DNA from: Thermoplasmata archaeon | GTDB lineage: Archaea; Thermoplasmatota; Thermoplasmata; Thermoplasmatales; Thermoplasmataceae | Length of the DNA: 7,151 nt | Direction: 5' to 3' | Assembly: GCA_021790415.1 (NCBI GenBank) | Contig: JAJYDZ010000081.1 | Location: 1 to 7,151 of the forward strand | Shown: piece after piece, positions 1 through 6,028 of the stretch | How positions within the stretch are numbered: position 1 is the stretch's first letter | Layout: every line of letters starts with the position of its first letter | The notes under the pieces: generated by a model | What the model saw: only the letters and a program-made list of their open reading frames with translations | Told to the model about the DNA's origin: nothing | The model's database searches: none | Program-made: the position numbers and the translations under genes

Positions 1-283
1 TCTCTGAAAGAGTCCTGTACATTTCTGATTTAGATATTACTGAAAAGTAAATATCCCAATCGCTATGAGACTTTAGATAATCAAGCACTCGCTCGCCACT
101 CTTTATATATGTCTCTTCAAAAATGCTATTGTTAGAGCCGGACTTTTTCCGAAGCTTTTCCATTACTTCGCGGGAAGGACTACCCAGATCCAGTTCTGCA
201 CCTTCACAAGCCTCAAGGTACAAGCTCAGGTTGATCATTGAACAAGTATCAATGACGCTCGCAAATTCACTATTCGATTCCAT
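1..283 (-). CDS. PIN-domain-like nuclease, partial (C-terminus beyond window edge)
   Basis: Only the first 94 codons are present; the gene runs off the left edge. Its ATG (281-283) overlaps the TAA of the ATPase gene by one base (TAATG), and a GAGG ribosome site lies about 7 bases upstream, so translation is probably coupled. The N-terminus reads SVIDTCSMINLSLYLEAC, the first strand and helix of a PIN fold, with Asp12 in the position of the first metal-binding acid. At residues 80-89 FSVISKSEMY matches the second conserved PIN strand and helix, with Glu87 as candidate second acid. About 75 residues separate the two, more than in small VapC toxins, so this would be a PIN protein with an insertion. 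PIN proteins cut RNA or, less often, single-stranded DNA. As the last visible gene of the methyltransferase-ATPase operon it is the best candidate effector. The remaining acidic residues cannot be checked, so activity is inferred. Confidence 0.7.
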   Translation of the reverse strand, partial: MESNSEFASVIDTCSMINLSLYLEACEGAELDLGSPSREVMEKLRKKSGSNNSIFEETYIKSGERVLDYLKSHSDWDIYFSVISKSEMYRTLSE

Positions 284-1473
284 TAAGATTCCTCTGAAAT
301 CTTCTTTTCACTCCTTTTAGGATAAAACTCCTCAGCTATCTTGCTTACGTATTCCTTTGATATAGGAGGATCTATATTTTCAGAACTTGCTCTTGCCAAG
401 GTCTGAAAACACACCTTTACAACAACACGGGGAAATCTCAATTGACTTCTTGAAAGGAACACATCTTCTATACCTCGCTCGAAGGGAAAAATCGACTTTG
501 ATTCACTTCCTGTGCGCATTGAATTAAGCCATTTTTCAATTATTCCAGTTATTTCATCACGATCCAACTCTTCAAGAGAAAGAGTTGTTTCCCCGTGATG
601 ACTAAATCTTTCCCAAAGAGGCGGATTTATCTTTTCAATTATCTTTTCTACACCGGGTACCATAGCTAGAACTATCCATAAGTTTTGATGCTCTGATTCG
701 TCTATTAATTTCCTAAATGTAGATAGGTACTCGTACCGGACTCGGGAAGATATTCTGGCTCCAAGTGTTAGTTCTTCAAACTCATCCAGGAGAAGCGCAA
801 CACCTTCTGCCCCGTAGATCCCTTTTATTGCAGTGATAAGGGCATTGAAATATTCCGCTTCTAAATCTTTTGGAACCGAAGGGGATGTCCCCTCCGATAC
901 GAAATCCTTATAATCGAAAAATGGTCGAATTTTAGTCTCAATAACCAACTTTGCAAAACTATATGCCACATTTTCGTTATTGGTGAGCTGCACCTTATCC
1001 TTAAGTATCTTCTGGAGTTTAATTATCATCACATCACGATCACTCTTAGTCTTTAAGCTAATCAAGAATGCATCGTAGTTAGAGCCGAATAAAACCTGTT
1101 GAGTAGAAAGATAATGCTCACTAATTTCATAAAGTGCTTTAGAGAACTCATATCTTCCAAGCGACTGCAACACGTGATTGGCAATACTGTAAAAATTGAC
1201 ACCCGGGTTCTCAATATAAAATGCTTTTATTTTCTTTTTCCAGAAAAAATCCGTCATAAAGCCTTTCATAAAAGCGCTCTTTCCGGCCCCATAGTTACCA
1301 ATCAGTGGGAATGTCTTCGCCCCTCTCCCTGTAGACAGTTCATCATAGAACTTTGTGACTTTTCCCTCCATTCGAGCACTCAAATATACATAATTTCCGT
1401 TTGGTAGTCCAGTACCAGAGGGAGTGAAGGGATTTCCCTGCAATTTCGCTTTATTTTTAAACCAGTTTTCCAT
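283..1473 (-). CDS. P-loop ATPase (AAA+/STAND-like) of the methyltransferase cluster
   Basis: A 396-residue soluble ATPase. Walker A is GNYGAGKS at residues 59-66 and Walker B is VALLLDEFEEL at 225-235, with Asp230-Glu231 as Mg-binding and catalytic acids. A hydrophobic strand ending in LAMVPG (269-274) sits where sensor 1 is expected, and Arg289 in LWERFSHHG is a possible arginine finger. About 160 residues separate Walker A from Walker B, more than in a minimal AAA+ core, so a helical insertion lies between them. The C-terminal 100 residues are helical and basic and could be a winged-helix lid as in Orc1/Cdc6-like ATPases. Similar 'gsGKS ... LLLDEfEeL' ATPases occur in defence loci such as BREX (BrxC/BrxD). 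I see only motif-level likeness and do not assign it to that system. The ATG overlaps the upstream gene by 17 bases and has GGAG nine bases before it. NTP hydrolysis is well supported; the partner or target is inferred from context. Confidence 0.85.
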   Translation of the reverse strand: MENWFKNKAKLQGNPFTPSGTGLPNGNYVYLSARMEGKVTKFYDELSTGRGAKTFPLIGNYGAGKSAFMKGFMTDFFWKKKIKAFYIENPGVNFYSIANHVLQSLGRYEFSKALYEISEHYLSTQQVLFGSNYDAFLISLKTKSDRDVMIIKLQKILKDKVQLTNNENVAYSFAKLVIETKIRPFFDYKDFVSEGTSPSVPKDLEAEYFNALITAIKGIYGAEGVALLLDEFEELTLGARISSRVRYEYLSTFRKLIDESEHQNLWIVLAMVPGVEKIIEKINPPLWERFSHHGETTLSLEELDRDEITGIIEKWLNSMRTGSESKSIFPFERGIEDVFLSRSQLRFPRVVVKVCFQTLARASSENIDPPISKEYVSKIAEEFYPKRSEKKISEES

Positions 1474-2476
1474 TTATGATTTCTCCAATTTTATTTTTTA
1501 ATAGCCTTAAGTGTGAAACATGCCCTACTCCATTAATATAGGGAAAGTACTGTAAAAATGTTTCGTCCATCCCAGCATAAGGTGATGTGGACATAATGGC
1601 ATTCATTGTTATTGGAGTGAAAGAAACAATGGACTCGTTGTGTTGCACCAAAGAAATCATAAATGCGTGCAAGTCTGAAATAGCGATCCTTTTGGCCAAA
1701 CAGATGCCTTCTATGAATGGTGGCAAGTATATTTCGATCCATTCAGAGTCTCGCTTATTATTTCCGAAGTTTACGAAGTCCGTTAGCAGTTGCGTATGAT
1801 TGACTTTGTCAGAGACAGGGTAAATTACACGCTTATTGTCTTCAAGAGTATAAATTTCGTTCGTGATGTTTAGATTTAGGGACCACAGCCTGAGTCCCCA
1901 AAAAATTCCTTGAATTTTATCATAAGTCTCTAACTCAATGTCCCGGCCAACCCCAGAAGTAATTCTGAGGGGTCTTGATTTGCTCTTGCAGGATCTTTTT
2001 GCTTGAATTTTCTGATTCTTGAGGAATTCTACCTTTGCCGGATTTCCTAGACTTCTTAGATCTTGCAAGTCATAATTTGGCTTACTCATGAAAACGTCGA
2101 AGAAATTCTCCCTGCAATCATCATTCTCGACCAATTTAATTCTTAGGCATTCTTTTGCGGCTTCACTAAGTGGTCCACTTGAACTCCTTGTGATTGACAG
2201 GAAAGTTTTTGTAATCGCATCCGAAGAAACGTAATATTTTGCATCGTTTTTCAAAATGATCAAATGGAAATTCTCAAGAACTTTTCTGTAATGATATAGT
2301 GTTGAATGACCAACTTGTGGTTGTCCGTCTCTATTCAAGAAAATCCTGGAATCCCTTATCTTTCTTTCAAGTGCTCCAACCGTTAATTTCCCATCGTTTT
2401 GGTCAACTATGTGAATTATTCTCTTTAGTTTCTCAAAGTTTACATATCTCATCCAAAGGGTGTTCCTTTTTTGCAT
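1457..2476 (-). CDS. Unrecognised 339-aa protein with N-terminal winged helix
   Basis: I do not recognise this family. Residues about 12-85 look like a winged helix: a helix at VGALERKIRD, then a putative recognition helix at STLYHYRKVLENF (59-70), followed by a wing-like LKNDAKYYVSS. Residues 153-171 are a strongly basic patch rich in Lys and Arg that could contact nucleic acid. The rest, including IFWGLRLWSLNL (191-202) and IEIYLPPFIEG (247-257), is mixed alpha/beta and matches no motif I know. No nuclease, ATPase or methyltransferase motif is visible. The ATG has GGAG eight bases upstream, supporting this start over the Met at residue 9. It starts 15 bases after the methyltransferase stop and overlaps the ATPase start by 17 bases, so it is very probably made with both. 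A plausible role is DNA recognition or bridging between the two enzymes; that is inference from position and the winged helix. Confidence 0.75.
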   Translation of the reverse strand: MQKRNTLWMRYVNFEKLKRIIHIVDQNDGKLTVGALERKIRDSRIFLNRDGQPQVGHSTLYHYRKVLENFHLIILKNDAKYYVSSDAITKTFLSITRSSSGPLSEAAKECLRIKLVENDDCRENFFDVFMSKPNYDLQDLRSLGNPAKVEFLKNQKIQAKRSCKSKSRPLRITSGVGRDIELETYDKIQGIFWGLRLWSLNLNITNEIYTLEDNKRVIYPVSDKVNHTQLLTDFVNFGNNKRDSEWIEIYLPPFIEGICLAKRIAISDLHAFMISLVQHNESIVSFTPITMNAIMSTSPYAGMDETFLQYFPYINGVGHVSHLRLLKNKIGEIINGKLV

Positions 2477-2491
2477 ATCACAGGCTCCATA

Positions 2492-3772
2492 TCACCCTTT
2501 TCGAAGGCTTATAATGCTTTCTAGTGAAAACGTTTTTCCGTATCTGCCCATCTGCTGGGGGCTGTTCCCCTTGTCTCGTGCCCTAATTGTCTCTAAGTGT
2601 TCAAAACCAATATTCTTAGCGATTTCGGTTACGTATTCACCAGCAAATATGTTTACTCCACCATATCTTGAGTCACCCAGAACTATATGCATAGTTCCAC
2701 CGTTTTCTAACACCCTATACATTTCCTTAATTGTCAAATACATATCTTTGAAATATCCATCTACAAGCCTGATAACATTCTGGTTGGGTAGGTCCTTCTT
2801 TCTCAGTTCTTCAATATCTTTTTCAATACTTTTGGGGGGAACGTAATCTTCAACGCTGTACTGTTCTCTGGCCTCCACGTGTGACCGAATCAGCCTGTAT
2901 CTAAGCTCCTTGATTTGTTCATAATCTTCCAGAAAACCAATCATTAGTTCGAGGAGGTAGATTCTAGTGTAATCGTGACGGTTTGGATACGGTGGAGAAG
3001 TTATTACAGAACTTATAGTACTAGATTTTAAGGTCGTTTTTCTTGCATCACCTATCATTGCTTTCGATCTGGTTCTAGGTAGCCCATTAGAAAAGCTGAG
3101 GTCGTCAATAATCTGCTTTGTTTTAGCTTCAAACAGCTCTTCAACAGAACTTATGTGCTTTTTTTCAACAGTCCTTATAAATGCACCATCTTTCCTAGTG
3201 AATGACAATTCTTCCAAAATGCTCAACAAACTCAACAAAAAAAGTTCACGATATTTTTTCTCTTCAATTTGCAAAATAGTTGATTTAAGAGACAATATTC
3301 TTTCAAGATAACCTTTAGGGAAATATTTCTTCAACATCTCTATTGGTTGCAAATCCTGTGGATCTAGCACTGGACGCAAGGGTCTTATTAAATTATGGTA
3401 AATCTCCAATACTCTCTTTTTTGAATATCTACGTAGTTTTACGTTAGTGGCTAGTATCGATAAAGGCATAAGGTCTAGGCCTAGAGCTCTAATCCCACTT
3501 TCTTTGGAGGCGAGAAGTGTGGTACCTGCTCCGCAAAATGGATCAAGTGTGACATCGCCAGGTCCTAAGTTATATTTATTAATTATAGTAGATACTAGAT
3601 TACGAGAAAAACTGTGTTTATAAGTATACCATCTGTAAACCGGCAAATGGTTAACTTGATATGGTGTGACAAGCTTAGAATATTCGGTTAGGTGCCAATA
3701 GTCTTTTTCCAATTTAGATGATCTGGCACCTGTGATTGTGGGATGAAGATTCACATAGAACAATAGTTTCAC
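2492..3772 (-). CDS. SAM-dependent amino DNA methyltransferase (N4-cytosine or N6-adenine)
   Basis: A 426-residue exocyclic-amino DNA methyltransferase. The SAM-binding motif I is DPFCGAGTT (77-85), followed by GLDLMPLS (98-105), the acidic end of motif II. The catalytic motif IV is TSPPY (258-262) within ITSPPYPNRHDYTRIY; the T/S-P-P-Y form is commonest in N4-cytosine enzymes but also occurs in N6-adenine ones. HLPVYRWYTYKHSFSRNLV before motif I resembles motif X. LENGGTMHIVLGDSRYGG (355-372) fits the later core strands. The approximately 150 residues between motifs I and IV are long and could be the specificity region. The start is GTG at 3772; no ATG precedes residue 102 and an in-frame TGA lies 12 codons upstream. 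There is no clear ribosome site, so leaderless initiation is possible. No adjacent recognisable restriction endonuclease is seen. Instead the next genes are a winged-helix protein, an ATPase and a PIN-like protein, so it may mark self DNA for a multi-gene defence module. Confidence 0.9.
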   Translation of the reverse strand: MKLLFYVNLHPTITGARSSKLEKDYWHLTEYSKLVTPYQVNHLPVYRWYTYKHSFSRNLVSTIINKYNLGPGDVTLDPFCGAGTTLLASKESGIRALGLDLMPLSILATNVKLRRYSKKRVLEIYHNLIRPLRPVLDPQDLQPIEMLKKYFPKGYLERILSLKSTILQIEEKKYRELFLLSLLSILEELSFTRKDGAFIRTVEKKHISSVEELFEAKTKQIIDDLSFSNGLPRTRSKAMIGDARKTTLKSSTISSVITSPPYPNRHDYTRIYLLELMIGFLEDYEQIKELRYRLIRSHVEAREQYSVEDYVPPKSIEKDIEELRKKDLPNQNVIRLVDGYFKDMYLTIKEMYRVLENGGTMHIVLGDSRYGGVNIFAGEYVTEIAKNIGFEHLETIRARDKGNSPQQMGRYGKTFSLESIISLRKG

Positions 3773-3827
3773 CCGAGATAAAATTTTGGTAAATCTTTGC
3801 TTGAAATGTCAAGGAAACATATCCATC

Positions 3828-4397
3828 TTAAATTTCATGCCCTTTTGTCTTCCCTTCTTTGATGTATTCCTCAATCAAGGCCCTCATGTGTGGAAGTGAC
3901 CATGCAAAGTCTACATGCTTGCATTCCTTGCTGTCATCCTTCTCGCACCATAATTCAAAGTGGCTGTTAATTCTCTTAATGTAGACCATAATGACGCTTG
4001 TTGTTTTCCCGGAATGATCAATCTCCTGTATTGCGACGTGATCATCAAGCACGTTAAGATGGGTCATCGCTGACAGCCCCCTGAACCTGTCTCTCCAGTC
4101 CGGGGGCATTTTGAATTGCACTCCTTCTTCAGTAATCTCACCTTTGGCAACTTCTTGTGTTCTTTTCAGTTGTTCTGCAACAAGTGTACCCTTTGCGGTC
4201 AACGAAATAGAGTAAGTCCTACGGCCATATGTCGATAAATCTTTTCTTAAGTAGCCGTCTCGCTGCAAAGAATCCAGCAGCTTATCCAAGACCTGATTGC
4301 TTGTGACTATATCAAACAACTCTGACTTCATGAAACTCTCCTTTTCAGTAAGTCGTTGAATGACTGATTTTGCGTATTTCAGGTCTAAAGAATCCAT
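3828..4397 (-). CDS. Winged-helix transcriptional regulator with C-terminal Cys/His segment
   Basis: A 189-residue protein. Residues about 5-80 form a MarR/HxlR-like winged helix: a helix-turn-helix around ELFDIVTSNQVLDKLLDSL and a wing at YGRRTYSISLTAKG (57-70), a typical 'r.Y.LT.kG' ending. Residues 100-145 are a separate alpha/beta segment. The C-terminus has Cys151, Cys159 and His161 in the stretch HFELWCEKDDSKECKHVDFAW; this could bind a metal or sense redox state, though only three candidate ligands are evident. It is the first minus-strand gene from the divergent promoter at 4398-4516, whose 16-bp half-sites suit a dimeric winged-helix repressor, so it probably regulates itself and the rightward small-gene cassette. 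It lies 55 bp ahead of the methyltransferase and may also be cotranscribed with it. The ATG has no ribosome site but follows TATA-like sequences by about 27-42 bp, fitting a leaderless or short-leader mRNA. Confidence 0.8.
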   Translation of the reverse strand: MDSLDLKYAKSVIQRLTEKESFMKSELFDIVTSNQVLDKLLDSLQRDGYLRKDLSTYGRRTYSISLTAKGTLVAEQLKRTQEVAKGEITEEGVQFKMPPDWRDRFRGLSAMTHLNVLDDHVAIQEIDHSGKTTSVIMVYIKRINSHFELWCEKDDSKECKHVDFAWSLPHMRALIEEYIKEGKTKGHEI

Positions 4398-4516
4398 TGT
4401 TCAATAGTCAAATGGCAATTTGCATATGAGAATTCCTATATTAGCCGTTTGACTAATGAGTAACTTATTATACCTCCTTTCTTTGTCATTAGTTAATTAA
4501 CGAATGGTGAATAAAC
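4398..4516. promoter_or_regulatory. Divergent promoter and operator region
   Basis: This 119-bp AT-rich gap separates the leftward regulator gene from the rightward small-gene cassette. For the leftward promoter, TATA-like candidates are 4436-4443 (CTATATTA on the plus strand) and CATATG at about 4423-4428. For the rightward promoter, TTATTATAC (4465-4473) would give a start near 4495-4500, and GGTGA (4506-4510) is a ribosome site six bases before the ATG at 4517. Related half-sites flank both TATA candidates. A repressor bound here could therefore shut off both directions. Positions are read directly; promoter activity is inferred. Confidence 0.6.
4401..4459. repeat. Inverted repeat of 16-bp half-sites (candidate operator), with a third copy at 4486-4501
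   Basis: The sequence TCAATAGTCAAATGGC at 4401-4416 reappears on the opposite strand at 4444-4459 as TCATTAGTCAAACGGC, matching at 14 of 16 positions, with 27 bases between the arms. A weaker third copy, TCATTAGTTAATTAAC, lies at 4486-4501 on the plus strand (11 of 16 matches). The middle copy can pair with either neighbour, producing two overlapping palindromes, each with a TATA candidate between its arms. This is the arrangement expected for a dimeric repressor controlling two divergent promoters. Confidence 0.6.
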
Positions 4517-4669
4517 ATGGCTGAATACAGTGGAAAAGTAATCAAAATTACTGAAAGGAATTATGATAAGCTCCACGATCTTAAATTTGAGCTGAGGGTT
4601 GATACGTTCGACCAGGTCGTTAACTCGCCCCTAGAGGAGCATTCACAGAAGCAGGAGCTTGTGGCTTGA
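4517..4669 (+). CDS. Small VapB/RHH-antitoxin-like protein, 50 aa
   Basis: A 50-codon gene opens the rightward cassette. The stretch KVIKITERNYDKLHDLKFEL resembles the start of archaeal VapB-like and ribbon-helix-helix antitoxins: a short beta strand with alternating hydrophobic and charged residues, then a helix. The following VDTFDQVV recalls the usual 'eSFddVi' motif. These proteins act as dimers that bind operator DNA and neutralise a toxin. No toxin gene follows directly; the next three genes encode membrane proteins, and the only PIN-like gene in the window is far away on the other strand. It may therefore be a stand-alone regulator or a repurposed antitoxin. The ATG has GGTGA six bases upstream. 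Its TGA overlaps the TTG start of the next gene (TTGA), indicating translational coupling. Family assignment rests on a short motif. Confidence 0.65.
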   Translation: MAEYSGKVIKITERNYDKLHDLKFELRVDTFDQVVNSPLEEHSQKQELVA

Positions 4670-4983
4670 ACGATCTTGGTTCCGAATCAAAGAACGTTCC
4701 ATTCATTTTCAGTAAACTATGTACGCTGAAGCCAGGGCCCGATGGTGTACTTCAAGTTTATGCGCTGTGGCTTAAGTTCCCTGAATCGAAAGTAGAGATC
4801 AACAGGAACTCGCTGAAGAAGCTCTCTTCGATTATGATTGTTCTGAGTGTGGTGCTCCTGGCCATTGGAGTGATTGGCGGGCTCTCAGTCATAGCTTTGA
4901 TCTATGATGTAACCGTAGTCTCACTTCTATGGGTTTGGACTGCAGTGTTCCTCGCAGTGATATTTGCAGGGAGGATGAAGTAA
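4666..4983 (+). CDS. Small membrane protein, two predicted transmembrane helices, 105 aa
   Basis: I do not recognise the family. The first 50 residues are polar. They are followed by two hydrophobic stretches, about 54-79 (IMIVLSVVLLAIGVIGGLSV and on) and 83-101, separated by a very short turn, giving a membrane hairpin with a long soluble N-terminus and a GRMK tail. There is no cleavable signal peptide. The start is TTG at 4666, chosen because AGGAG at 4653-4657 sits eight bases upstream and because the TTGA overlap with the preceding stop is typical of coupled genes. The next gene begins one base after the TAA. Function unknown; it is probably made together with the neighbouring two-helix proteins and may assemble with them. 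Confidence 0.7.
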   Translation: MNDLGSESKNVPFIFSKLCTLKPGPDGVLQVYALWLKFPESKVEINRNSLKKLSSIMIVLSVVLLAIGVIGGLSVIALIYDVTVVSLLWVWTAVFLAVIFAGRMK

Positions 4984-4984
4984 G

Positions 4985-5203
4985 ATGACAGATCTGCTAA
5001 CTCGGTCCAAAAGTTTTGCTGTAAAGTACCTGCCGCTGAGTGGTTCCGTAGGAGGGTTCTTTGTGGGAACAGCCTTTCTAGACATTTCAGTTAAGACGGG
5101 AAATGGTTGGTTCTTTCTTGCAGGCTTATTCTCGTTTTTCTATGCTGTATTCTACTATCGTTGGGTGACTGAAACCTCCAGAACGGTAAAGGAGCGTGAA
5201 TAA
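4985..5203 (+). CDS. Small membrane protein, two predicted transmembrane helices, 72 aa
   Basis: Not recognised. It has a short basic N-terminus (RSKSFAVKY), a first hydrophobic segment at about 17-35 rich in Gly (GSVGGFFVGTAFL), and a second at 41-59 rich in aromatic residues (WFFLAGLFSFFYAVFYY). A charged tail follows, ending in KERE. GGAGG at 4970-4974 lies ten bases before the ATG, inside the previous gene, and the ATG follows that gene's stop by one base. Its own TAA overlaps the next ATG by one base. The spacing shows it is part of the same cassette; the function is unknown. Confidence 0.7.
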   Translation: MTDLLTRSKSFAVKYLPLSGSVGGFFVGTAFLDISVKTGNGWFFLAGLFSFFYAVFYYRWVTETSRTVKERE

Positions 5204-5442
5204 TGATCGGTTCATTAGTTCCCGTTATTCTTGCTACCATCCTCAGTCTGGTCATGTGGTCCCTTTACTCTTTCCTGGACTGGATGTACTCTGGTCCGCT
5301 CTGGCATTTTATTCTTGCCGAATCAGCCATGGGGGCCGCTCTTTTTACAATTGTTCTACTTCTTTATCGAGAACAGATCTTGCGAATTTGGAACCGAGTT
5401 TCCACCACAGGATTCCGGGGACTAAGGTGGCGACAAAGATGA
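5203..5442 (+). CDS. Small membrane protein, two predicted transmembrane helices, 79 aa
   Basis: Not recognised. Hydrophobic segments lie at about 4-24 (SLVPVILATILSLVMWSLYS) and 35-55 (HFILAESAMGAALFTIVLLL), followed by a basic tail (REQILRIWNRVS, then an Arg-rich end). The ATG shares a base with the previous stop (TAATG), and GGAG at 5191-5194 is a good ribosome site. It closes the rightward cassette. The last 98 bases overlap, tail to tail, a probable minus-strand gene at 5345-5641. The low-complexity Arg-rich ending (FRGLRWRQR) lies in that overlap and may have been extended by loss of an earlier stop. Coding is well supported by the start context; function is unknown. Confidence 0.6.
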   Translation: MIGSLVPVILATILSLVMWSLYSFLDWMYSGPLWHFILAESAMGAALFTIVLLLYREQILRIWNRVSTTGFRGLRWRQR

Positions 5443-5641
5443 AGAAGAGAACTATGGCTGGCCAGATGAATGGTCCACTTATCGGAACCTTGAGGAAAAC
5501 AGCTAGTGGAGAACCAATAACCATGTACAGCAGGAACGCTGCCATTGAATCCAAAGTAATTCTAGAACATAACCTCAGGGCTCTTTCAAGATTTGTTCCA
5601 AGCTGTGATGGAGATAATTTTGCCTTATTCTTGTTACGCAG
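5345..5641 (-). CDS. Probable small membrane protein with non-AUG start, convergent with the cassette
   Basis: The minus-strand frame is open from just after a TGA near 5647 down to the TAA at 5345. From CTG at 5639-5641 it gives 98 residues: a basic N-terminus (RNKNKAKLSPSQLGTNLERAL), then hydrophobic segments at about 33-51 and 55-78, then a charged tail ending in LDKEVEQL. Signals agree with a gene: a symmetrical TATA box CTTATAAG at 5674-5681, and GGTGGTGAG at 5647-5655 followed six bases later by the CTG. There is no ATG, GTG or TTG at that spacing; the first standard in-frame start is TTG at 5554, then ATG at 5545, both with poor ribosome sites. A shorter 69- or 66-residue product from those is the alternative. 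Its 3' end overlaps the 79-aa plus-strand gene by 98 bases, so one of the two could be spurious. Not recognised as a family. Confidence 0.45.
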   Translation of the reverse strand: MRNKNKAKLSPSQLGTNLERALRLCSRITLDSMAAFLLYMVIGSPLAVFLKVPISGPFIWPAIVLFFIFVATLVPGILWWKLGSKFARSVLDKEVEQL

Positions 5642-5646
5642 TAAAT

Positions 5647-5681
5647 CTCACCACCGTGTACTACACGATTCAACTTATAAG
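5647..5681 (-). promoter_or_regulatory. Candidate archaeal promoter and ribosome site for the 5641-5345 gene
   Basis: The TATA-like octamer CTTATAAG (5674-5681) is self-complementary, so it could point either way. Reading leftward, transcription would begin near 5652, and GGTGGTGAG (5647-5655) would lie at the very start of the message, just before the proposed CTG. Reading rightward there is no good gene start within 50 bp. The leftward direction is therefore preferred. Confidence 0.4.
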
Positions 5682-6028
5682 ATTTTCTCGGTGAAAAACC
5701 TTGCAGGGCTCACCACTTATGCGGGTTCACTAATGGGAAAATACACGAAAAAGTGCCTGAAGCATTCGGTTGGGTCAGGTGCAGCATCCTGCAGTTTTCA
5801 ATTGCAGGAGAGTGGTTTCCTTAACAAACCAGGGATTTATCACAATTTTCCGGAGGAGTGCTGGAAGATTGTTGCCGGTCTTGTTGGGGAAACCACAAAA
5901 ATAGACGCGGGAGGAGTGAAAGCCAGAAATCAGGCATACCAGGGAATGGGGTTGGAGGCGTGTCCTCCTGACAGCCTCTTCTTTGGAACTGTGCCTTAAA
6001 TTTAGATAGAGGAGTGAAGAAATTGGAG
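5682..6028. other. Stretch with no convincing gene
   Basis: On the plus strand an open stretch starts with ATG at 5733 and ends with TAA at 5997-5999, giving 88 residues (MGKYTKKCLKHSVGSG and on, ending in FFGTVP). It lacks a clear ribosome site, has an uneven composition rich in Gly, Cys and Ser, and shows no domain I recognise. It could be a remnant of a decayed gene or chance. The minus strand has open stretches with no useful start. A 7-bp perfect hairpin (TCCTGCA / TGCAGGA) lies at 5787-5809. Confidence 0.4.
5787..5809. repeat. Short perfect hairpin, 7-bp stem and 9-base loop
   Basis: TCCTGCA at 5787-5793 pairs with TGCAGGA at 5803-5809 around GTTTTCAAT. No T-run follows, so it does not look like a terminator. 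It lies in the gene-poor stretch upstream of the integrase. It may be chance. Confidence 0.3.

Noticed and set aside
123..320. Plus-strand frame of 65 codons at the left end
   Set aside because: It is antisense to the PIN-like gene and the ATPase 3' end, with no ribosome site or recognisable protein.
2460..2846. Plus-strand frame of 128 codons with hydrophobic stretches
   Set aside because: It is antisense to the conserved C-terminal part of the methyltransferase. The hydrophobicity reflects the complementary codons.
283..3772. Assignment of the methyltransferase/ATPase pair to BREX
   Set aside because: The ATPase is shorter than I would expect for BrxC, the methyltransferase lacks PglX length, and no PglZ, BrxA, BrxB or BrxL gene is visible in the window.
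5196..5999. Long plus-strand open frame of 267 codons
   Set aside because: It starts inside a well-supported cassette gene, covers the opposite strand of the probable 5641-5345 gene, and encodes an unnatural Ser/His/Cys-rich sequence with no domain. Most of it is a shadow frame.
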